DNA from: Streptomyces sp. NBC_00683
GTDB lineage: Bacteria; Actinomycetota; Actinomycetes; Streptomycetales; Streptomycetaceae
Length of the DNA stretch: 64,000 nt
Reading direction: 5' to 3'
NCBI RefSeq assembly: GCF_036226745.1
Contig: NZ_CP109013.1
Span: forward strand, 7,378,001 to 7,442,000
This document shows, piece after piece, positions 25,401 through 35,571 of the stretch (position 1 is its first letter; every line of letters begins with the position of its first letter). The notes below the pieces were generated by a model. It was given only the letters and a program-made list of their open reading frames with translations, was not told the origin of the DNA and made no database searches. Both the position numbers and the translations under genes were made by a program.

Positions 25401-28400
25401 GGCCAGGAGTGCCTGGGCTTCGATCGGGTCACCGAGCCGTGTTCCGGTGCCGTGGGCTTCGACGACGTCGACGTCCGCGGTCGTCAGCTGGGCGTTGGCG
25501 AGAGCCTGGTGGATGACGCGTTGCTGGGAGGGGCCGTTGGGTGCGGTGAGGCCGTTGCTGGCGCCGTCCTGGTTGACGGCGCTGCCCCGCATGACGGCGA
25601 GGATGTGGTGGCCGTTGCGCTTGGCGTCCGACAGCCGCTCGACCAGCAGCAGGCCGACGCCTTCGGCCCAGCCGGTCCCGTCGGCGGTGGCGGCGAAGGA
25701 TTTGCAGCGGCCGTCGGAGGCCAGTCCGTCCTGGCGGTCGAACTCGGCGAACGCGCCCGGGGAGACCATCACGGTGACGCCACCGGCGAGCGCCAGGTCG
25801 CATTCACCTGTCCGCAGTCCCTGTGCGGCCAGGTGCAGGGCCACGAGGGAGGACGAGCACGCGGTGTCCACCGTCATCGCCGGGCCCTCCAGCCCGAAGA
25901 CGTAGGCGAGGCGGCCGGAGATCACACTGTTCGCGGTGCCGGTCAGCAGGTGTCCCTCGGCGCCTGTCACCCCGGTGCCGTATCCCGACGAGGACGCTCC
26001 CGCGAACACACCCACCCGCTCACCACGGAGCGAGCGGGGGTTCATGCCGGCTGATTCGAGGGTCTCCCACGCCGTTTCCAGGAGTAGGCGCTGCTGGGGG
26101 TCCATGGCGAGGGCTTCTCGGGGGCTGATGCCGAAGAGGGCGGCGTCGAACTCGTCGGCGTCGTGGACGAACCCGCCCACCGCGGCGGTTGCGTCGACCA
26201 GGCCGGTGGGCCAGCCCCGGTCGTCGGGGAACGGAGTGATCCCGTCCGATCCGGTGGCGACCAGATCCCACAAGTGTTCCGGCGACGTCACACCGCCGGG
26301 GTAGCGGCAGGCCATGCCCACGATCGCCACCGGCTCGTCGCTTCCGGTGGTGAGCACGGGCCGGGACACGTCGGGCTGTGCTGCGGACCCGTCAAAGAAC
26401 TGTGACAGCAGGTGGTCGCTGAGAACGGTCGGGCTGGGGTGGTCGAAGACCAGGGTCGCAGGGAGCGACAGTCCGGTGTCCGTGGTCAGCAGGTTGCGCA
26501 GCTCGACCGCCATGAGCGAGTCGAAGCCCAGGTCCCGGAACGCCCTGCCGGGCTCGACCGCTTCCGCGCCTGCGTGTCCCAGTACCGTGGCGGCCCGGCC
26601 GCGCACCAGATCCAGCAGGATCCGTGCCCGTTCCACGGGAGGTGCGTCCAACAGCTGCTGCAGCAAAGCTGGTTCGGCGCCACCGCTGGATGTGGTCTTG
26701 AGTGCGTCGGCTGCTTCGGGGAGGTCGGAGAGCAGGGTGCTGGGGCGGGAGGAGGTGAAGGCCGGGGTGAACACCGACCAGTCCATGTCGGCGACGGTCA
26801 CGCACGATTCCTGGCCGTCCACCGCTGCCGCCAGGGCCCGGACCGCCAGGGCCGGATCCATCGGCAGCAACCCACGCCGCCGCAGTACCTGTTCGGTCTC
26901 GCCCTGGACCGCCATCCCTGCCCCGGCCCACGGGCCCCACGCCACCGACGTTCCCGGAAGCCCACTGTCGTGGCGGTGCTGCACCCAGGCGTCGAGGAAG
27001 GCGTTGCCTGCTGCGTAGGCGGCCTGGCCGCCGCTGCCCCAGGTCGCGGCGATGGAGGAGAACACCACGAACAAGTCCAGCGGCAGATCGCCGGTCAGCT
27101 CGTCGAGGTATCTGGTTCCGTCGACCTTGGCCCGCAACACCGACGCGAACGCATCCGCGGTGACTCCTTCCAGCCATTGCGGGACGTCGAGTCCGGCCGC
27201 GTGCACGATGCCGGTGAGCGGCCACTGTTCCGGGACACCGGCGATCACTGTGGCAAGGGCGTCGCGGTCGGCCACGTCGCAGGCGGCGACCGTGACCTGT
27301 GCGCCCAGCCCGGACAATTCCTCAACCAGGCCTTCAGGTGCCACGCCGCCACGGCTGGTCAGCACCAGGTGCGGCACACCCCGGCCCGCCAGCCAGCGGG
27401 CCACCTCCGTGCCCAGGGCGCCGGTGCCGCCGGTGACCAGGACGGTTCCCGAGGGCTGCCACCCCTCGCCGACCACAGCCGCCGGCACCGCACGTGCCAG
27501 CCGCCGGCCGTACACACCGGACCCGCGCACAGCGACTTGGTCCTCACCAGCCTCACCAGCCAGGACGCCCACGAGCCGGGCACCGGCCCGGGCGTCCATG
27601 ACCTCGGGAAGGTCGACCAGACCGCCCCAGCGTTGTGGGAACTCCAGTGCCGCGACCCGGCCCAGACCCCACACCGCCGCCAGGTCCGGGCTCTCCAGCC
27701 GGTCCGAACCGCCCACCGACACCGCACCACGCGTCAGCACCCACAACGGCGCCGTGACCTCGCTCAGCCCTTGCACCACGGCCAGCGTCTCCGCCCACCC
27801 CGACGCGGACAACACCACACCCGCCACATCAGGCAGACCCGATATCTCCTCGACCGGGACACTGACCACGGTCGCGCCCGCAGCCTCCAACGCGGCGGAC
27901 ACCTGCGGGTCCTCGGTACCGACGACCGCCCACACCCCGGTCAGCACCGCCGACGACGGCAGACCGTCCAGCGGCCTCCAGGTGACCCCGTATCGCCACG
28001 AGTCGAGCGTCGACCGTTCCCGGTGACGCCGCCGCCACGCGGACAGTGCCGGCAGCGCCGACTCCAGACCCGCGAGTTCCTGCAGATCCTCGCGCTCGAC
28101 CGCGTCCCAGAACGCGGCATCGACCAGGTCACCGCCAGTGCCCGTTGCGGACGGCAGTGAAACGTCCGGCCAGAACCGTTCCCGCTGGAACGCATAGGTC
28201 GGCAGGTCGACGACCCCGCCGCCCCAACCGGCGAACGCCGCAGGCCAGTCGACGTCGACTCCGGACGTCCACAAGCGGCTGATCGCGGTGAGCGCGGTGT
28301 GGGTCTCGTCGCGGTCCTTGCGCAGGACGGGGACGAACTCGGCGTCGGAGGTGGTGTCCTGGGCCATGGCGGACAGGACGCCGTCGGGGCCGAGCTCCAC

Positions 28401-31400
28401 ATACCGTGTCACGCCGAGCTCAGCGGCAGCCGCGACCCCGTCCGCGAAACGGACGGTGTTCCGCACCTGGTTCAGCCAGTACTCCGGCTGCTGCATGGCG
28501 TCGGCCTCGGCGATGGCTCCGGTGAGGTTCGAGACGACCGGGATCCGGGCCGGGTGGAATGTCAGGCCGGTCAGGACGGTCGCGAACTCGTTGAGCATCG
28601 GTTCCATGAGGGCGGAGTGGAACGCGTGCGATACGGACAGGACGTTGAACCGCAGGCCGCGGGCGGTGCATTGGGCTGCGTAGTGCTCGATGGCTTCGGT
28701 GGTGCCGGAGAGGACTACGGAGTTGGGGCCGTTGACGGCGGCGATGTCGAGGCCGGAGTCCGCGACATCGGCCTCGGTCGCCTGCACCGCCAGCATGCCT
28801 CCGCCGGTGGGCAGTGCCTGCATCAGCCGGCCGCGTTCGGCGACCAGGGTGCATGCGTCGTCCAGGTCGAGGATTCCTGCGACGTGCGCGGCGGTGATCT
28901 CACCCAGGGAGTGGCCGAGCAGCACGTCGGGGGTGACGCCCCACGATTCGACGAGCCGAAACAGTGCGACCTCAAGAGCGAACAGCCCGGCTTGTGCCCA
29001 TGCTGTCTGTTCCAGGTCGGTGCCGTCGGTGAGGACGTCGCGCAGGGGGCGTTGCAGCCGTATGTCGAGGCGGGCGCAGACTGCGTCGAAGGCTTCGGCG
29101 AACACTGGGAACTGCTTGTGCAGCCCGAGTCCCATGCCGGTTCGCTGGGAGCCTTGTCCGGTGAACAGGAACGCGGTCCGGCCTTCGCCCGCGACACCCG
29201 TGGCGAGGGTCGTCTCCCCGGCCAGCACGGCGCGGTGCTCCAGCGCGGTCCGGCTGGTCGCGAGGGACCAGGCCACGTCGACGGGTTTCAGCTCGGGCTT
29301 TTCGGCCACGAAGGACCGCAGCCGTGCGATCTGGGCTCGTAGGGCGGTGTCGGACTTCGCCGAGATCATCCACGGAACCAGTCCTGGTGCCTGCTGTGTC
29401 GGAACAGTCGGCTGGGGTTCCGGGGTGGGGGCTTGTTCGAGGATGACGTGGGCGTTGGTGCCGCTGATGCCGAAGGAGGACACTGCGGCGCGGCGGGGCC
29501 GGTTGTCGGTTTCGGGCCAGGGGCGTGCTTCGGTGAGGAGTTCTACCGCGCCGGCGGTCCAGTCGACCTGTGGGGTGGGTGCGTCGATGTGGAGGGTGGC
29601 GGGCATGAGGCCGTGGCGCAGGGCCATGACCATCTTGATCACACCGGCGACGCCCGCGGCGGCTTGGGTGTGGGCGATGTTGGACTTTACGGATCCGACC
29701 CAGAGGGGTTCGCTGCCTTCGTCCCGGGTTTGGCCGTAGGTGGCCAGGAGTGCTTGGGCTTCGATGGGGTCGCCGAGGCGGGTGCCGGTGCCGTGGGCTT
29801 CGACGACATCGACGTCCGCGGTCGTCAGCTGCGCGTTGGCGAGAGCCTGCTGGATGACGCGTTGTTGGGAGGGGCCGTTGGGGGCGCTGAGGCCGTTGGA
29901 GGCGCCGTCCTGGTTGACGGCGCTGCCGCGCAGGACGGCGAGGATGTGGTGGTTGTTGCGGTGGGCGTCGGAGAGGCGTTCGACGAGGAGGAGGCCGACG
30001 CCTTCGCCCCAGCCCATGCCGTCGGAGGAGGCGGCGAAGGATTTGCAGCGGCCGTCGGAGGCGAGTCCGCCCTGGCGGTCGAACTCGGCGAACACGCCGG
30101 GGCTGGCCATCACGGTCACACCCCCGGCCAGCGCCATGTCGCACTCACCGGTACGCAGGGCTTGTGCGGCCAGATGCAGGGCGACCAGGGATGAGGAACA
30201 GGCTGTGTCGACGGTGATCGCGGGGCCTTCCAGGCCGAACGCGTAGGAAACCCTCCCCGACATGACGCTGGTCGCGTTACCGGTCAGCAGGTGGCCTTCG
30301 GCGCCCTGCGGCATCTGTGTGCCGGTGCCGTAGCCGGACGCGGTGCCGCCCACGAACACGCCGGTCGAAGACCCGCGCAGCCTGCCGGGGTCGAGAGCTG
30401 CCGACTCGAACGCCTCCCACGCTGTTTCGAGCAGGAGCCGTTGCTGTGGGTCCATGGCGAGGGCTTCGCGGGGGCTGATGCCGAAGAGGTCGGCGTCGAA
30501 CTCGTCGGCACCATCGAGGAACGCACCCCAGCCGGCGATCGAGGCGGGCCAGCCACGGTCCGCCGGGAACGGGCCGACTGCGTCGCCCGCACTCTCGACC
30601 AGGTTCCACAAGGATTCGGCGGAGGTCACACCGCCGGGGAAGCGGCAGGCCATGCCCACAATCGCGACCGGCTCGTCCGCAGCCACGGACACCGCGACCG
30701 CGGGGGCCGTCACCCTCGGTTCCCCGTCTGTGAGTTCGGCCAGGAGGAACTCTGTCAGTACGAGTGGGGTGGGGTGGTCGAAGACCAGGCTGGCGGGAAG
30801 CCGCAGGCCCGTGACTGACTGCAGGCGATTGCGGATTTCTACGGCCATCAGGGAGTCGAAGCCCAAGTCCCGGAACGCCCGGCCCGCCTCCACCGACTCC
30901 GATCCGGTGTGTCCCAGGACCGCCGCCGCGTGCGTGCGCACCACGCCGAGCACCAGCTGCCGACGTTGTCCGGCGTGCATCCCGTCGAGCTGCTGTCGCA
31001 GACCGGCCGACCCGGCATCCTTCTCCGGCGACACCGGCGTGTCCGGCGCGGCGGTGGCTTCCGGTAGTTCGGTGAGGAGCTGGCTGGGGCGGATCGCGGT
31101 GAACGATGCGGCGAAAGCAGACCAGTTGATGTCGGCGACCGTGAGTCCCGACTCGTCGGCGTCGACGGCTGCCGCGAGTGCCCGCAGAGCCAGGGCCGGA
31201 TCCATCGGCGACATGCCGCGCCTGCGCAGGAGCTGCTGCGTGTCGCCTTGGACGGCCATTCCGGCGCCGTCCCAGGGTCCCCAGGCCACCGACGTTGCGG
31301 GCAGGCCCCGCTCGCGGCGGTCCTGTGCCCAGGCATCGAGGAACGCGTTGCCAGCTGCGTAGGCGCCTTGGCCCGCGCCGCCCCAAATGGCGGCGCCGGA

Positions 31401-34400
31401 GGAGAACACAATGAACAGGTCCAGCGGCAGGCCGGCCGTCAGCTCGTCCAGGTGCACGACGCCGTCGATCTTCGCACCGACCACCGCGGCCGTCGTGTCC
31501 CGATCGGCCACCTCCAGCAACTGCGCATCCCCGACACCAGCCGCATGCACCACACCCGTGAGCGGCCACTCGGCCGGAACACCGGAGATCACCTCAGCCA
31601 GCGCATCCCGGTCGGCGACATCGCATGCGACGACGCTGACACGAGTGCCGAGCGCGGCCAGCTCTTCCACCAAGCCCTCCGGCGCCATGCCGCGGCGGCT
31701 GGTCAGCACCAGGTGCGGCACACCCGTGCCCGCTAGCCAGCGCGCCACCTCCACACCCAGCGCACCGGTACCGCCGGTGACCAGCACCGTCCCCGAGGGC
31801 TGCCATCCTTCATCCGCCACAGCCGTCGGCACCGCACGTGCCATACGGCGGCCGTACACCCCGGAGCCGCGGACCGCGACCTGGTCCTCGCCACCGTCGG
31901 CAGTCAGGATGCCCACGAGCCGGGCACCGGCGCGTGCGTCCAGGACCTCGGGCAGGTCGATCATGCCGCCCCAGCGTTGCGGGAACTCCAGGGCAGCGAC
32001 CCGGCCCAGACCCCACACCGCAGCCTGCACCGGATCGACCACCCGGTCAGAGGCGCCCACAGCGACCGCACCCCGCGTCGCCACCCACAACGGCGCGTCG
32101 ACCCCCGCATCACCCAGCGCCTGCAACAGGACCGTCAGATGGGTGAGTTCGTCCGCGACCACGCCGCCACCGGCAGCTCGGGCGGCTGAAGCCGACCCGG
32201 CCACCAGCACGACACCACGCACGTCCCGGACCTCGGCGATCCGCCCGGCCAGAGCGGCACGGTCCGACACCGCCTCCACCGGCAGGCCCACCACCTCGGC
32301 ACCCGCACCGGTCAACGCCCCGGCCACATCGCTGCCTTCAGGCCCCACCACCAACCAGGTGCCCGACAGAGAGGTGTCAGGCACAGTGTCCAAGGGCTTC
32401 CAAACGACCTGGTAGCGCCAGGTGTCGATGACGGACCTCTGCTGTCGTTCCCGGCGCCATGACGCCAGCGCAGGAACCACCGACCCCAGCAGTTGCGGGG
32501 CCTCCGACAGCTGGAGCGTGCCCGCGAGCTCGTCGAGATCACCGCGCTCCACGGCGTCCCAGAATCGGGACTCGACCGGATCCACCACCCCGGCGCTCTG
32601 GGCCGACGGCGACGGGACGTCCAACCAGAACCGCTCATGCTGGAACGCATATGTCGGCAAAGAGACTTGGCGGCCGGTGAGCACCGCAGTCCAGTCCACG
32701 TCGACGCCTGCCGTCCATGCCTCGCCCAGGGAAGTCAGGACGCGGCGCATCCCGCCCTCGCCACGCCGCAAGGTGCCCAGCACCACAGCCTCGACACCGA
32801 CCGCGTCGATGGTCTCCTCGACACCCACCGTGAGAACCGGGTGGGCGCTGACCTCGATGAACGTGTGCTTCCCCTGCGACAGCAGGGAACGGACCGCGGT
32901 TTCGAACTCGACCGTGGAACAAAGGTTGTCGAACCAGTACTGCGCGTCCAGACCGCCCTCGACGGGGCTGCCCGTCAGCGTGGAGATCATCGGAATCGTG
33001 CCGACGGCAGGGGACAGCCCGGCCAGATCCGCAAGGATCCGCTCCCGCACTTCCTCCATCCGCGGCGAGTGCGACGCGTAGTTCACCGCAATGCGGCGCG
33101 CGCGGATTTCCCGCTGTTCGCACTCGACCATGAGCGCGTCGAGGGTTTCGGCGTCACCTGAGACCACGGTGGAGGACGGGCCGTTCACCGCTGCCACCGA
33201 CACGTGGCCCGTCCAGCCCGAGACCAGGTCCTCGACCGTCTCCCGCCCCGCCGCAACGGCGACCATGCCGTCCTCGCCGGCCACGGCCATCAGTACCTTC
33301 GACCGCAGCGCCACGACGCGTGCGGCGTCGTCCAACGACAGCCGGCCCGTCACACAGGCAGCGGCGATCTCACCCTGCGAATGACCCACGACCGCGGACG
33401 GCACCACACCCGCAGACCGCCACACCTCCGACAGAGCGACCATGACCGCCCACAGCACCGGCTGGACCACGTCCACTCGGTCCAAATCACCGTCCTGCAG
33501 GACGACGTCGGTCAGAGACCAGTCCACAAACGGGGCCAGTGCCGTCTCGCACTCGGTCAGCCGCTCGCGGAAGACGGGCGAGGTGTCCCACAGCTCGTGT
33601 GCCATGCCCACCCACTGCGAGCCCTGGCCCGGGAACACGAACACCACACCACCAGAACCCGCAGCAGACCCGACGGCCGTGGGCAGGGCAGCCAGCAGCT
33701 CGTCCCGGCTCTCGCCGACGACCACCGCGCGGTGCTCCAGCGCCGCCCGCGCCGTCGCCAGCGACCACCCCACATCCACCGGATCCAGCCCCGGATCATC
33801 GGCGACATATGCCCCGAGCCGCTCCACCTGCGCCCGCAAAGCCGCCTCGGACCGTGCCGACACCACCCACGCAGACACACCAGGCTCGCTGGTCTTCCCA
33901 GAGGCCTCAGCCGGCTCGGACTCCGGAGCCTGCTCCAGAATCACATGCGCATTGGTGCCGCTGATTCCGAACGACGAGACCCCCGCTCGGCGCGGCCGGT
34001 CCGCCGCAGGCCACGGGCGCGCCTCGGTGAGCAGTTCCACCGCACCCGTCGACCAGTCCACCTCTGGCGACGGCTCATCCACATGCAACGTCGCCGGCAG
34101 CACACCGTTCCGGAGTGCCATCACCATCTTGATCACGCTTGCGACACCTGCCGCGGACTGCGTGTGCCCGATGTTCGACTTGACCGAGCCGAGCCACAGC
34201 GGTTCACCGCCGTCGCCCCGCTCCTGGCCGTACGTGGCCAGCAGCGCCTGCGCCTCGATCGGGTCGCCCAGACGCGTGCCCGTCCCATGGGCCTCGACGG
34301 CGTCGACGTCCGCACCGGTCAGCCGGGCGTTCGCGAGCGCCTGCCGGATCACCCGCTGCTGCGACGGACCGTTCGGCGCCGTCAGGCCGTTGGACGCGCC

Positions 34401-35276
34401 GTCCTGGTTGATCGCACTGCCCCGCACCACCGCGAGAATCTCGTGACCGTTGCGCTGTGCGTCCGACAGCCGCTCCAGCAGGAGCAGGCCGACGCCTTCG
34501 CCCCAGCCCGTCCCGTCCGCGGCCTGCCCGAACGACTTGCAGCGCCCGTCGGCCGCCAGTCCGTCCTGCCGGTCGAACTCGACGAACATGCCGGGGCCGA
34601 CCATGACGGTGACACCGCCGGCCAACGCCATGTCGCAATCGCCGGCCCGCAGGGCGAGTCCGGCCAGGTGGAGGGCGACCAAGGAGGAGGAGCAGGCGGT
34701 GTCGATGGTGACGGCGGGGCCTTCGAGGCCGAAGGTGTAGGAGACGCGGCCGGACGCGACACTGGTCGCGTTGCCCGTCCCGCGGAACGCCTCGCCGGCT
34801 TCGGGCAGTGGTGCGTCGCCGTAGCCGGAGGTGGCCGCCCCGGCGAAGACTCCGATACCGCGACCCTTCAGCGAACGCGGGTCCAGCCCGGCCGTCTCGA
34901 ACGTCTCCCAGGCGGTCTCCAGGAGGAGACGCTGCTGCGGGTCCATGGCGACGGCCTCGCGGGGCGAGATGCCGAACAGGCCGGGGTCGAAGTCGGTGGC
35001 GTCGTGGACGAAGCCGCCCATCGCCGCCACGTCGGCGGGCAGTTGGGAGGACCAGCCGCGGTCGGAGGGAAACGGCGTGATGCCGTCCCCGCCCGTGCTG
35101 ACCAGACGCCACAGGTCGGAGGGAGAGCGCACGTCCCCGGGAAGCCGGCAGGCCATCGAGATGATGGCGATCGGCTCGGTTTCCCGGTCCTGCGCCGACT
35201 GCAGGCGGCTGCGTGTGTGGCGGAGATCAGCCATCACGCGCTTCAGGTACTCGACGTACTTCTCTTCATTCTCCAC
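1434..35276 (-). CDS. Giant seven-module type I polyketide synthase (about 11,280 aa)
   Basis: This multi-enzyme extends a polyketide chain by seven units in the cytoplasm. I chose the GTG at 35276 because an AAGGTGG ribosome site (35283-35289) lies six bases upstream; a TTG at 35330 would add 18 residues but has no such site. Residues 1-30 are an N-terminal docking coiled coil ([20 protein letters not shown]). Module order is KS-AT-KR-ACP, KS-AT-KR-ACP, KS-AT-DH-ER-KR-ACP, KS-AT-KR-ACP, KS-AT-KR-ACP, KS-AT-DH-KR-ACP, KS-AT-DH-KR-ACP. All KS cysteines (195, 1693, 3140, 5114, 6612, 8056, 9718), AT serines, KR tyrosines and ACP serines are present. The last 80 or so residues form a C-terminal docking domain ending [14 protein letters not shown]. 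There is no loading module or thioesterase, so it works mid-pathway. The stop is TAA at 1434-1436. It contains large internal repeats (see repeat entries). Confidence 0.97.
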   Translation of the reverse strand: MENEEKYVEYLKRVMADLRHTRSRLQSAQDRETEPIAIISMACRLPGDVRSPSDLWRLVSTGGDGITPFPSDRGWSSQLPADVAAMGGFVHDATDFDPGLFGISPREAVAMDPQQRLLLETAWETFETAGLDPRSLKGRGIGVFAGAATSGYGDAPLPEAGEAFRGTGNATSVASGRVSYTFGLEGPAVTIDTACSSSLVALHLAGLALRAGDCDMALAGGVTVMVGPGMFVEFDRQDGLAADGRCKSFGQAADGTGWGEGVGLLLLERLSDAQRNGHEILAVVRGSAINQDGASNGLTAPNGPSQQRVIRQALANARLTGADVDAVEAHGTGTRLGDPIEAQALLATYGQERGDGGEPLWLGSVKSNIGHTQSAAGVASVIKMVMALRNGVLPATLHVDEPSPEVDWSTGAVELLTEARPWPAADRPRRAGVSSFGISGTNAHVILEQAPESEPAEASGKTSEPGVSAWVVSARSEAALRAQVERLGAYVADDPGLDPVDVGWSLATARAALEHRAVVVGESRDELLAALPTAVGSAAGSGGVVFVFPGQGSQWVGMAHELWDTSPVFRERLTECETALAPFVDWSLTDVVLQDGDLDRVDVVQPVLWAVMVALSEVWRSAGVVPSAVVGHSQGEIAAACVTGRLSLDDAARVVALRSKVLMAVAGEDGMVAVAAGRETVEDLVSGWTGHVSVAAVNGPSSTVVSGDAETLDALMVECEQREIRARRIAVNYASHSPRMEEVRERILADLAGLSPAVGTIPMISTLTGSPVEGGLDAQYWFDNLCSTVEFETAVRSLLSQGKHTFIEVSAHPVLTVGVEETIDAVGVEAVVLGTLRRGEGGMRRVLTSLGEAWTAGVDVDWTAVLTGRQVSLPTYAFQHERFWLDVPSPSAQSAGVVDPVESRFWDAVERGDLDELAGTLQLSEAPQLLGSVVPALASWRRERQQRSVIDTWRYQVVWKPLDTVPDTSLSGTWLVVGPEGSDVAGALTGAGAEVVGLPVEAVSDRAALAGRIAEVRDVRGVVLVAGSASAARAAGGGVVADELTHLTVLLQALGDAGVDAPLWVATRGAVAVGASDRVVDPVQAAVWGLGRVAALEFPQRWGGMIDLPEVLDARAGARLVGILTADGGEDQVAVRGSGVYGRRMARAVPTAVADEGWQPSGTVLVTGGTGALGVEVARWLAGTGVPHLVLTSRRGMAPEGLVEELAALGTRVSVVACDVADRDALAEVISGVPAEWPLTGVVHAAGVGDAQLLEVADRDTTAAVVGAKIDGVVHLDELTAGLPLDLFIVFSSGAAIWGGAGQGAYAAGNAFLDAWAQDRRERGLPATSVAWGPWDGAGMAVQGDTQQLLRRRGMSPMDPALALRALAAAVDADESGLTVADINWSAFAASFTAIRPSQLLTELPEATAAPDTPVSPEKDAGSAGLRQQLDGMHAGQRRQLVLGVVRTHAAAVLGHTGSESVEAGRAFRDLGFDSLMAVEIRNRLQSVTGLRLPASLVFDHPTPLVLTEFLLAELTDGEPRVTAPAVAVSVAADEPVAIVGMACRFPGGVTSAESLWNLVESAGDAVGPFPADRGWPASIAGWGAFLDGADEFDADLFGISPREALAMDPQQRLLLETAWEAFESAALDPGRLRGSSTGVFVGGTASGYGTGTQMPQGAEGHLLTGNATSVMSGRVSYAFGLEGPAITVDTACSSSLVALHLAAQALRTGECDMALAGGVTVMASPGVFAEFDRQGGLASDGRCKSFAASSDGMGWGEGVGLLLVERLSDAHRNNHHILAVLRGSAVNQDGASNGLSAPNGPSQQRVIQQALANAQLTTADVDVVEAHGTGTRLGDPIEAQALLATYGQTRDEGSEPLWVGSVKSNIAHTQAAAGVAGVIKMVMALRHGLMPATLHIDAPTPQVDWTAGAVELLTEARPWPETDNRPRRAAVSSFGISGTNAHVILEQAPTPEPQPTVPTQQAPGLVPWMISAKSDTALRAQIARLRSFVAEKPELKPVDVAWSLATSRTALEHRAVLAGETTLATGVAGEGRTAFLFTGQGSQRTGMGLGLHKQFPVFAEAFDAVCARLDIRLQRPLRDVLTDGTDLEQTAWAQAGLFALEVALFRLVESWGVTPDVLLGHSLGEITAAHVAGILDLDDACTLVAERGRLMQALPTGGGMLAVQATEADVADSGLDIAAVNGPNSVVLSGTTEAIEHYAAQCTARGLRFNVLSVSHAFHSALMEPMLNEFATVLTGLTFHPARIPVVSNLTGAIAEADAMQQPEYWLNQVRNTVRFADGVAAAAELGVTRYVELGPDGVLSAMAQDTTSDAEFVPVLRKDRDETHTALTAISRLWTSGVDVDWPAAFAGWGGGVVDLPTYAFQRERFWPDVSLPSATGTGGDLVDAAFWDAVEREDLQELAGLESALPALSAWRRRHRERSTLDSWRYGVTWRPLDGLPSSAVLTGVWAVVGTEDPQVSAALEAAGATVVSVPVEEISGLPDVAGVVLSASGWAETLAVVQGLSEVTAPLWVLTRGAVSVGGSDRLESPDLAAVWGLGRVAALEFPQRWGGLVDLPEVMDARAGARLVGVLAGEAGEDQVAVRGSGVYGRRLARAVPAAVVGEGWQPSGTVLVTGGTGALGTEVARWLAGRGVPHLVLTSRGGVAPEGLVEELSGLGAQVTVAACDVADRDALATVIAGVPEQWPLTGIVHAAGLDVPQWLEGVTADAFASVLRAKVDGTRYLDELTGDLPLDLFVVFSSIAATWGSGGQAAYAAGNAFLDAWVQHRHDSGLPGTSVAWGPWAGAGMAVQGETEQVLRRRGLLPMDPALAVRALAAAVDGQESCVTVADMDWSVFTPAFTSSRPSTLLSDLPEAADALKTTSSGGAEPALLQQLLDAPPVERARILLDLVRGRAATVLGHAGAEAVEPGRAFRDLGFDSLMAVELRNLLTTDTGLSLPATLVFDHPSPTVLSDHLLSQFFDGSAAQPDVSRPVLTTGSDEPVAIVGMACRYPGGVTSPEHLWDLVATGSDGITPFPDDRGWPTGLVDATAAVGGFVHDADEFDAALFGISPREALAMDPQQRLLLETAWETLESAGMNPRSLRGERVGVFAGASSSGYGTGVTGAEGHLLTGTANSVISGRLAYVFGLEGPAMTVDTACSSSLVALHLAAQGLRTGECDLALAGGVTVMVSPGAFAEFDRQDGLASDGRCKSFAATADGTGWAEGVGLLLVERLSDAKRNGHHILAVMRGSAVNQDGASNGLTAPNGPSQQRVIHQALANAQLTTADVDVVEAHGTGTRLGDPIEAQALLATYGQNRGEGNGPLWLGSIKSNIGHTQAAAGVAGIIKMIMAMRHGLMPATLHIDEPTPQVDWTAGAVELLTEARPWPETDNRPRRAAVSSFGISGTNAHVILEQAPELEPTQEPVRTYPPGQVPWVVSAKSEASLRAQVERLRSFAAERPELDPVDVAWSLATTRAALEHRAVLAEDSTLATGLAGEGRTAFLFTGQGSQRPGMGMGLYEQFPVFAEAFDTVCTRLDVRLERPLRDVLTDGVDLDHTMWAQAGLFALEVALFRLVESCGVTPDVLLGHSLGEIVAAHVAGILSLDDACTLVAERGRLMQALPEGGGMLAVQAAEADVADSGLDIAAVNGPRSVVLSGDAAAIERYAAQCAERGLRFNVLSVSHAFHSALMEPMLEEFATVLSGLTFKPARIPVVSNLTGAVAETGVMQQPEYWLNQVRNAVRFADGAAAAAELGVTRYVELGPDGVLSAMVQDTTSDAEFIPVLRKDRDETHTALTAISRLWATGTEVDWTAVFTGWGGRVVDLPTYAFQRERFWPQPGVFGGDAGALGIEGAGHALLGSVVALAEGDGVVLTGLLSVGAQPWLADHVVSGHVVVPGTALVEMVLRAGQEVGCGLLRELVLQAPLVLPESGGVQVQVRVEDPDASGDRPVHIHARAEGTDEWTLHASGSLAEQTASHADFDLSVWPPQGADAVDVDGFYEALAGAGFGYGPAFQGVQAAWRDASGVYAEVTIAESADGFGIHPALFDAALHPSGLILSNGTETDGPRLPFAWSGVELFAVGATALRVAIRPEGEGVSVRAADGIGAPVAVVRSLVSRAVSTEQLSSAGHSDEALFAVEWVTLPPGAAVSGEAAEVPAWTVLAAGDGPVEQVLGDVLHGVQEWLADESTFGSRLAVVTRGAVPAGSGAVDVVGAAVWGLVRSAQSEHPDRIVLVDTDPATEEQLDVALLAGVDEPQVAIRDGALLVPRLTRAVRGGLVLPDHNWHLLPGTDGTLESLHTEAAGTLPLENGQVRIEVRAAGVNFRDVLLGLGMYPEPGTMGSEAAGVVMETGPGVDDLAVGDRVFGFFDGGFAAEAVTGRELIVKVPQGWSWAQAAAVPLVFATAWYGLRDLAGVRAGESVLIHAAAGGVGMAAVQLARHWGLEVFATASPGKWPTLIANGVDPARIASSRDLDFEERIRTATGSRGIDVVLNSLAGEFVDASLRLLTPGGRFIEMGKADVRAGLDVPYFAFDLTDAGTERMGQILAEVVALFEQGVLEPLPLTVWDVRQAVTAWRHMAQAKHIGKNVLTLPVRPNPDGTVLITGGTGTLGGLLARHLVTEHGIRNLLLLSRQGSDASGASDLVADLAELGAQTRIVACDAADRDALAAVLATIPTEAPLTGVVHAAGVLDDGIFTALTQERLETVLRAKATAATNLDELTRDTDLAMFVLYSSASATFGTPGQANYSAANAYLDALATRRRTQGLPGLSLAWGMWEQTSTMTGALAHTDRARATTAGTTLSTTQGLALFDTAQKHPTAHLVPINLDLAAVRAAGEVPPLLRGLGAGRVRRAVAQESVVGLALVQRLRSVPESQRPQMLLELVRGSAATVLGHGSADAIGERQAFKDLGFDSLTAVELRNLLTSATGLRLPATLVFDYPTPAALGDYLLSQFFGALEAQPDTPRPALTIGNDESIAIVGMACRYPGGATSPEQLWDLVAGATDGMSAFPANRGWPVGVSDAAGGVGGFVHDADEFDPGLFGISPREALAMDPQQRLLLEAAWETLESAGITPARVRGTSTGVFIGSSSSTYGVGMHLPEGADGHLLTGNAPSVISGRVAYSFGLEGPAVTVDTACSSSLVALHWASQALRAGECDLALAGGVTVMASPGMFAEFDRQDGLASDGRCKAFAAAADGTGWSEGVGLLLVERLSDARRNGHQVLAVVRGSAINQDGASNGLSAPNGPSQQRVIRQALANARLTGADVDAVEAHGTGTRLGDPIEAQALLATYGRERGDSDEPLWLGSVKSNIGHAQAAAGVAGVIKMVMALRNGVLPATLHVDEPSPEVDWTAGAVELLTEARPWPEADRPRRAGVSSFGISGTNAHVILEQAPESEPAETTGKTSEPGVSAWMVSARSETALRAQVERLRSFVAERPGLDPVDVGWSLATTRAALEHRAVVVGEGRDELLAALPTAVGSAAGSGGVVFVFPGQGSQWVGMARELWDTSPVFRERLTECETALARYVDWSLTEVVLQDGDVDRVDVVQPVLWAVMVALAEVWRSAGVVPSAVVGHSQGEIAAACVTGRLSLDDAARVVALRSKALMAVAGEDGMVAVAAGRETVEDLVSGWTGHVSVAAVNGPSSTVVSGDAETLDALMVDCEGRGIRARRIPVDYASHSPRMEEVRERILADLAGLSPAVGTIPMISTLTGSPVEGGLDAQYWFDNLCSTVEFETAVRSLLAQGKHTFIEVSAHPVLTVGVEETIDAVGVEAVVLGTLRRGEGGMRRVLISLGEAWTAGVDVDWAAVLTGRQVPLPTYAFQHERFWLDVPSPSVLGAAGVVDAVESRFWDAVERGDLDELAGTLQLSEAPQLLGSVVPALASWRRERQQRSVIDTWRYQVVWKPLEATPAAALTGTWLVVGPEGSDVAGALTGAGAVVVGLPVDAVSDRAALAGRIAEVRDVRGVVLVAGSASAGRAAGGGVVADELTHLTVLLQALGDAGVDAPLWVATRGAVAVGASDRVIDAVQAAVWGLGRVAALEFPQRWGGMIDLPAELDARASGRLAAVLADAADGGEDQVAVRGSGVYGRRLAHAVPTVVADEGWQPSGTVLVTGGTGALGVEVARWLAGRGVPHLVLTSRRGMAPEGLVEELAALGTRASVVACDVADRDALAEVISGVPAEWPLTGVVHAAGVGDAQLLEAADRDTTAAVVGAKVDGVVHLDELTAGLPLNLFIVFSSGAAIWGGAGQGAYAAGNAFLDAWAQDRRERGLPATSVAWGPWDGAGMAVQGDTQQLLRRRGMSPMDPELAIRTLAAAVDTDQSGLTVADINWPTFAASFTAIRPSRLLAELPEAISTPVSSDENVGSAGLRQQLEGMPAGQRRQLVLDVVRTHAAAVLGHTASESVEASRAFRDLGFDSLMAVEIRNRLQSVTGLRLPATLVFDHPTPLVLTEFLLAELTDGEPGVTARAVAMPVTVDEPVAIVGMACRFPGGVTSAESFWDLVKSAGDAVGPFPSDRGWPASIAGWGAFLDGADEFDADLFGISPREALAMDPQQRLLLETAWEAFESAALDPGMLRGSSTGVFVGGTASGYGTGTQMPQGAEGHLLTGNATSVMSGRVSYTFGLEGPAVTVDTACSSSLVALHLAAQALRTGECDMALAGGVTVMASPGVFAEFDRQGGLASDGRCKSFAASSDGMGWGEGVGLLLVERLSDAHRNNHHILAVLRGSAVNQDGASNGLSAPNGPSQQRVIHQALTNAHLTGADIDLVEAHGTGTRLGDPIEAQALLATYGQTRGDNHEPLWVGSVKSNIAHTQAAAGVAGVIKMVMALRHGLMPATLHIDAPTPQVDWTAGAVELLTEARPWPETDDRPRRAAVSSFGISGTNAHVILEQAPEPQLQPALPTQHSPGLVPWMVSAKSDTALRAQIERLRSFVADKPELNSVDVAWSLATSRTALGHRAVLAGDGILTQGVAGEGRTAFLFTGQGSQRTGMGLGLHKQFPVFAEAFDAVCARLDIRLQRPLRDVLTDGTDLDQTAWAQAGLFALEVALFRLVESWGVTPDVLLGHSLGEITAAHVAGILDLDDACTLVAERGRLMQALPTGGGMLAVQATEADVADSGLDIAAVNGPNSVVLSGTTEAIEHYAAQCAARGLRFNVLSVSHAFHSALMEPMLGEFATVLSGLTYHPARIPVVSNLTGAIAEPGVMQQPEYWLRQVRHTVRFADGVAATVESGVTRYLELGPDGLLSGMAQETAADAEFVPVLRKDRDETDTALTAISRLWATGTPVDWTAVFAGWGGRVVDLPTYAFQRERYWPEPVVQAAGGDLVDAAFWDAVEREDLRELVGLESALPALSAWRQRHQERSALDSWRYQVTWQPLTDPVTAALSGTWVIVGSEDADVSAALSAAGATVVGVPADEVSGLPGVAGVVLLADDLVGTLAVVQALADVEAPLWVLTRGAVSVGRSDRLVNPGLAAVWGLGRVAALELPQRWGGLVDLPAFLDARAGARLAGVLAAGGGEDQIAVRGSGAYGRRLARAVPAAVVGEGWQPSGTVLVTGGTGALGAEVARWLAGRGVPHLVLTSRSGVAPEGLAEELAGLGAQVTVAASDVADRDALATVIAGVPEQWPLTGIVHAAGIGDTGELEQTSAAAFTDVVRAKTEGTVLLDELTADLPVDLFVVFSSIAATWGSGGQAAYAAGNAFLDAWTQHRHDRGLPGTSIAWGPWAGAGMAVQGEAEQALRRRGLLPMDPALAIRALAAAVDGRESCVTVADVDWPQFAPAFTSVRASALLSDLPEASAAPEPARSGESGSAWNRQLATATVEQRRRLVLDLVRAQAARVLGHVDEESVEAGRAFRDLGFDSLMAVELRNLLAAHTGLSLPATLVFDYPSPTVLGDHLLTQLAGDDQPDSTLPTHVAGSAPDEPIAIVGMACRYPGGVSSPEQLWDLVEGAADGITPFPADRGWPVEGLDGVAGLGGFVHDADEFDAALFGISPREALAMDPQQRLLLEAAWETFESAGVDPRSLKGRSVGVFAGASSSGYGNNGVAGSEGHLLSGTANSVISGRVSYAFGLEGPAVTVDTACSSSLVALHLAAQALRSGECGLALAGGVTVMVSPAAFAEFDRQDGLAADGRCKSFASAADGTGWAEGVGLLLVERLSDAERNGHQILAVVRGSAVNQDGASNGLTAPNGPSQQRVIRQALANARLTVADVDAVEAHGTGTRLGDPIEAQALLATYGQDRGEGDEPLWLGSIKSNIGHTQAAAGVAGVIKMVMAMRHGVLPATLHVDEPSSQVDWSTGAVALLTEARSWPEADRPRRAAVSSFGISGTNAHVVLEQAPEPEPARKAVRTHVPALVPWPVAAKSETALRAQVERLRSYVADRPELDPVDVGWSLATTRAALEHRVVLGGEDVLAAGVAGDGRLAVLFTGQGSQRAGMGLGLYEAFPVFAEAFDAVCARLDVRLERPLRDVLTDGVDLDGTMWAQAGLFALEVALFRLVESWGVTPDVLLGHSLGEITAAHVAGILDLDDACVLVAERGRLMQALPAGGGMLAVQATEGDVTGSGLDLAAVNSPNSVVLSGDLDAIERYAAKCAERGLRVSVLSVSHAFHSALMEPMLDEFATVLSGLTFRPAHIPVVSNLTGAIAEPGALQRPEYWLDQVRRTVRFADGVAALAAMGVTTCLELGPDGVLSGMAQATADDMLFAPVLRKDRDETDTALTAISRLWTAGTDIDWPGVFNGWNNRTVDLPTYAFQRRRFWPQTPPGGAGSPGGSGHALLGAAVSLAGGDGMVFHGRLSLDAQPWLADHVVLSRIVVPGTALLEMALRAGHEAGSGLVRELVLQTPMILPTAGGVQVQVRVDDPDASGDRLMQVYARAEDTDGWTLHATGVLGSPEAGTPGFGLEVWPPRHATAVGLAGFYEALVEAGFEYGPMFQGVRAAWRYESGVYADVELPDTGASTTAVEGLGIHPALLDAALHPWGLLPADADTSGPRLPFAWSGVELFAVGATSLRVAIRPEGEGVTVEAADGTGQPVVRVGSLMARAVSQEQLPVVASRGDSLFSVDWVPAPLASTAAAEDAVDASAWTTLPVGTGPVDVVVGDVLRQIQEWLDDADSAESRLAVVTRGAVPAGPGTVDVVGAAVWGLVRSAQSEHPDRIVLIDTDPATEEQDLDLALLAGVDEPQVAVRDGALLVPRLTRAVGGEQTAPLDGDGTVLITGGTGTLGGLLARHLVTEHGIRHLLLLSRQGPDAPGAADLTTELAELGAQARIVACDAADRDALAAVLADIPTDTPLTGVVHAAGVLDDGVFTALTQERLETVLRAKATAAANLDELTRDTDLAMFVMYSSASATFGTPGQANYSAANAYLDALATRRRAEGLPGLSVAWGLWEQASGMTGHLQDRTGRLGPGLTDEQGLALFDAALNADRADVVAMLLDTRALRSWNGTTPIPALLRGLVPAAVVRRASQAQAAVGESPLLRQLAGLSSAERRKLLQNTVLTEVAHVLGHTSADAVGERQAFKDLGFDSLTAVELRNRLNAATGIRLPATLAFDYPSVQVLADHLAGLLSGSDEPTAVAPTRPAAADEPIAIVGMSCRLPGGVVSPAGLWDLVTAGGDGVTDFPDDRGWDVTWGGVSGSGGFVTGAGDFDAGLFGISPREALAMDPQQRLLLEGVWEAFESAGLDPMSLRGSSTGVYAGVMYHDYAQSLGVVPEGVEAFLGTGNAGSVFSGRVAYTFGLEGPAVTVDTACSSSLVALHLASQALRSGECGLAVAGGVTVLSTPGVFVDFARQGGLAFDGRCKSFAAAADGTGWSEGAAVLVLERLSDAERNGHEVLAVVRGSAVNQDGASNGLTAPNGPSQQRVIRQALANARVAAADIDVVEAHGTGTRLGDPIEAQALLATYGQDRGESDEPLWLGSVKSNIGHTQAAAGAAGVIKMVMALRHGLMPATLHVDAPSPQVDWSAGAVELLTQARSWPEAGRPRRAAVSSFGISGTNAHVILEEPPATHAVKAPSARAGRPAPVPWPVSAKSPDALRAQIERLRSYVAERPDLDPVDVGWSLAAGRAALEHRAVLAGNGILAEGVAGEGTTAFLFTGQGSQRVGMGLGLYEAFPVFAEAFDAVCAQLDARLERPLRDVLTDGVDLDRTMWAQAGLFALEVALFRLVESWGVTPDALLGHSLGEITAAHVAGILDLDDACVLVAERGRLMQALPTGGGMLAVQATEADVADSGLDIAAVNGPNSVVLSGDLEAIERYAAECAGQERRFNILTVSHAFHSALMEPMLDEFATVLNGLTFHPARTPVVSNLTGAVAEPGAMQQPEYWLNQVRHTVRFAKGVTALEAMGVTRYVELGPDGVLSGMAQDTVTDAEVIPVLRKDRDETHTALTAVSRLWTSGAGIDWPGVFNGWDGRTVDLPTYAFQHERYWPQPKMAAGDLGAVGLTGAGHALLGAAVSLADGDGMVLTGRLAVGSQPWLADHVVLDRVLVPGAALVEMVLRAGREVGCALIRELVLQAPLVLPTTGGVQVQVRVAAPDTSDDRSVQVHARTDDAEAWTLHASGVLAASGAGVPEFDLAVWPPKGATAVEADGLYDVLAGSGFAYGPVFQGVQAVWRDESAVYAEVVLPEPAVSQVDGFGIHPALLDAALHPSGLVAGDAEASGPRLPFAWSGVELFAVGATVLRVAIVPDGDGVCVKAADGAGVPVAIVRSLVSREQLPVAATRGDTLFAVDWVPASPAPTPASAAEDGTDGSAWTVFSVGDGPTEEVTGDMMRRVQEWLGEERPDDERLVVVTRGAMPAGPDGMVDAVGAAVWGLVRSAQSEHPDRIVLIDTDPATEEEGVDLALLAGVDEPQVAIRDGALLVPRLTRAAGGEQTAPLDSDGTVLITGGTGTLGGLLARHLVTEHGIRHLLLLSRQGPDAPGAADLTAELAELGAQARIVACDAADRDALAAVLADIPAEAPLTGVVHAAGVLDDGVFTALTQERLETVLRAKAAAAANLDELTRDTDLAMFVMYSSASATFGTPGQANYSAANAYLDALATRRRAEGLPGLSVAWGLWEQASGMTGHLQDRTGRLGPGLTDEQGLALFDTALNADRADVVAMLLDTRALRSWNGTTPIPALLRGLVPAAVRRAGQSAVREPQLPKRLAALSPADQGRLLQHTVLTEVAHVLGHASVDAIGERQAFKDLGFDSLTAVELRNRLNAATGLRLPATLVFDYPTSARLSEFLAAELLPGQEMAATALLFDKLQEIESGLAQTADAGALTKLVRRLESMISKYGDDGMQQVTAPSVVDALDQATDDEMFAFIDRELGDE
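1700..6611 (-). other. Giant PKS module 7: KS-AT(malonyl)-DH-KR(B)-ACP
   Basis: KS Cys9718, in a KS carrying the [12 protein letters not shown] signature. AT Ser10148 in GHSLGE with HAFH (malonyl). The DH keeps His10446 and the Asp of [10 protein letters not shown], but has Asp10450 in place of the motif Gly ([12 protein letters not shown]). The KR is B1-type ([12 protein letters not shown], Tyr10995). ACP Ser11158. A second conjugated double bond is expected. About 80 residues of C-terminal docking sequence follow, down to the stop at 1434. Confidence 0.88.
2000..2960 (-). repeat. KR-ACP segment of module 7, near-identical to 6990-7950 of module 6
   Basis: The KR core and its downstream linker match the corresponding part of module 6 with an offset of 4,992 bp (for example around 2021 and 7013), while the neighbouring DH domains differ more. 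This looks like gene conversion or duplication of the reductive end of the module. Confidence 0.75.
6612..11591 (-). other. Giant PKS module 6: KS-AT(malonyl)-DH-KR(B)-ACP
   Basis: KS Cys8056. AT Ser8485 in GHSLGE with HAFH (malonyl). The DH keeps His8779 and the Asp of [10 protein letters not shown], but the Gly of HxxxGxxxxP is Ser8783 ([12 protein letters not shown]). The KR has LDD and FGTPGQANY with Tyr9331 (B1-type). ACP Ser9497. A trans double bond is expected if the DH works. It is the counterpart of module 3 without the ER: the DH-KR linker runs from [10 protein letters not shown] almost directly into DGTVLITGG. Confidence 0.88.
11592..15917 (-). other. Giant PKS module 5: KS-AT(malonyl)-KR(A-type)-ACP
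   Basis: KS Cys6612. AT Ser7042 in GHSLGE with HAFH (malonyl). KR Tyr7669 in [10 protein letters not shown] (A-type). ACP Ser7835. It is the copy of module 2. The KR core differs locally: module 2 reads [10 protein letters not shown] where module 5 reads [10 protein letters not shown], so sequence exchange or divergence is patchy inside the KR. Confidence 0.9.
15918..20423 (-). other. Giant PKS module 4: KS-AT(methylmalonyl)-KR(A1)-ACP
   Basis: KS Cys5114. AT Ser5552 in GHSQGE with YASH (methylmalonyl). KR Tyr6228 in [10 protein letters not shown] without LDD (A1-like). ACP Ser6394. The domain set, the linkers and long stretches of DNA equal module 1. For example, the AT region around 18184-18480 repeats 32941-33237 base for base in the parts compared. 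Confidence 0.9.
20424..26336 (-). other. Giant PKS module 3: KS-AT(malonyl)-DH-ER-KR(B)-ACP, fully reducing
   Basis: KS Cys3140. AT Ser3570 in GHSLGE with HAFH (malonyl). The DH has the intact HxxxGxxxxP motif at His3868 ([12 protein letters not shown]) and the Asp of [10 protein letters not shown]. The ER starts near 22380 ([15 protein letters not shown]) and has the nucleotide-binding [10 protein letters not shown]. The KR has LDD (HAAGVLDDG) and FGTPGQANY with Tyr4726, so it is B-type. ACP Ser4891. A saturated CH2-CH2 unit is expected. This is the only ER in this protein. The equivalent module 6 matches it apart from lacking the ER. Confidence 0.9.
26337..30674 (-). other. Giant PKS module 2: KS-AT(malonyl)-KR(A-type)-ACP
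   Basis: KS Cys1693. AT Ser2123 in GHSLGE with HAFH, the malonyl-CoA signature. The KR has TGGTGALG, Tyr2754 and Trp in [10 protein letters not shown], with no LDD, so it is A-type. ACP Ser2920. The expected step adds an unbranched unit carrying a beta-hydroxyl. Module 5 is its near copy. The KS part (about 29430-30250) uses C-ending codons far more than the flanking G-ending stretches. Confidence 0.9.
30675..35177 (-). other. Giant PKS module 1: KS-AT(methylmalonyl)-KR(A1)-ACP
   Basis: Residue numbers count from the GTG at 35276. KS Cys195. The AT has Ser633 in GHSQGE and a YASH motif (33063-33083), the usual mark of methylmalonyl-CoA specificity. The KR has TGGTGALG, catalytic Tyr1306, a Trp eight residues before it ([10 protein letters not shown]) and no LDD motif, so it is A-type; Gln rather than His in the third diagnostic position points to A1. 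ACP Ser1475 lies in GFDSLMAVE. The expected step adds a methyl-branched unit with a beta-hydroxyl. Module 4 is a near copy 14,757 bp away. Confidence 0.9.
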
Positions 35277-35571
35277 CCGAATCCACCTTACTTCCGGGGC
35301 AGTGGGTAGAAAGGTCAAGCCAGACCCCAACAGCCCTCTGTGACCCAGCAGCCAAGAGCTGCAGAGAACGGAGACCGGGATTAGATTAGGAGGTCAATGT
35401 GCCAATTCGACAACCCCTAACGGACCCCTGACCGTCCGCGGGAAATGAATTCCTGGCGAATGGCGGAATGATGGAACGGCGAAACGGCGAAGCGGCGGAA
35501 CGGCGAAATCACGGAATCATGAAATCGCGGAATGGCGGAATTGTGATTCAGTAGGGACGGGTCAGGGGATG
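35277..35571 (-). promoter_or_regulatory. Spacer between ABC permease and giant PKS gene; leader of the PKS gene
   Basis: These 295 bp hold no convincing gene. They contain the PKS ribosome site (35283-35289), an 8-bp repeat array (35453-35540) and short inverted repeats such as GCAGC/GCTGC near 35349-35363 and CGGAC/GTCCG near 35421-35438. The spacer is long enough for a separate PKS promoter, but I found no well-spaced -35/-10 pair; a TTGACC on the minus strand at 35399-35394 has no good partner. Whether the PKS gene is read through from the ABC genes cannot be told from sequence. Confidence 0.5.
35453..35540. repeat. Degenerate tandem array of eleven 8-bp units
   Basis: Read on the plus strand the stretch divides evenly into 8-bp units: CTGGCGAA, TGGCGGAA, TGATGGAA, CGGCGAAA, CGGCGAAG, CGGCGGAA, CGGCGAAA, TCACGGAA, TCATGAAA, TCGCGGAA, TGGCGGAA. 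The consensus is roughly YGGCGRAA. The period holds without a slip for 88 bp. It lies just past the permease stop (35572) and about 177 bp upstream of the PKS start. The function is unknown. Confidence 0.85.

Larger units (their letters stand above)
20424..35177 (-). repeat. Three-module duplicated block, copy A (modules 1-3)
   Basis: Modules 1-2-3 (methylmalonyl/KR, malonyl/KR, malonyl/DH-ER-KR) align in order with modules 4-5-6. KS start codons are 14,754, 14,757 and 14,745 bp apart for the three pairs, and AT and KS landmarks in the first two pairs keep the 14,757 offset. Copy A is longer than copy B by about 940 bp, nearly all of it the ER. Confidence 0.85.

Noticed and set aside
35277..35330. 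TTG at 35330 as the start of the giant PKS
   Set aside because: It has no ribosome site. The added residues are not docking-helix sequence, whereas the GTG at 35276 has AAGGTGG at good spacing and begins the docking coil directly.
35388..35420. AGGAGG followed by ATG on the plus strand, encoding seven codons (MCQFDNP)
   Set aside because: The spacing from AGGAGG to ATG is only three bases and the frame stops after seven codons. Nothing suggests a leader peptide for a plus-strand gene here.
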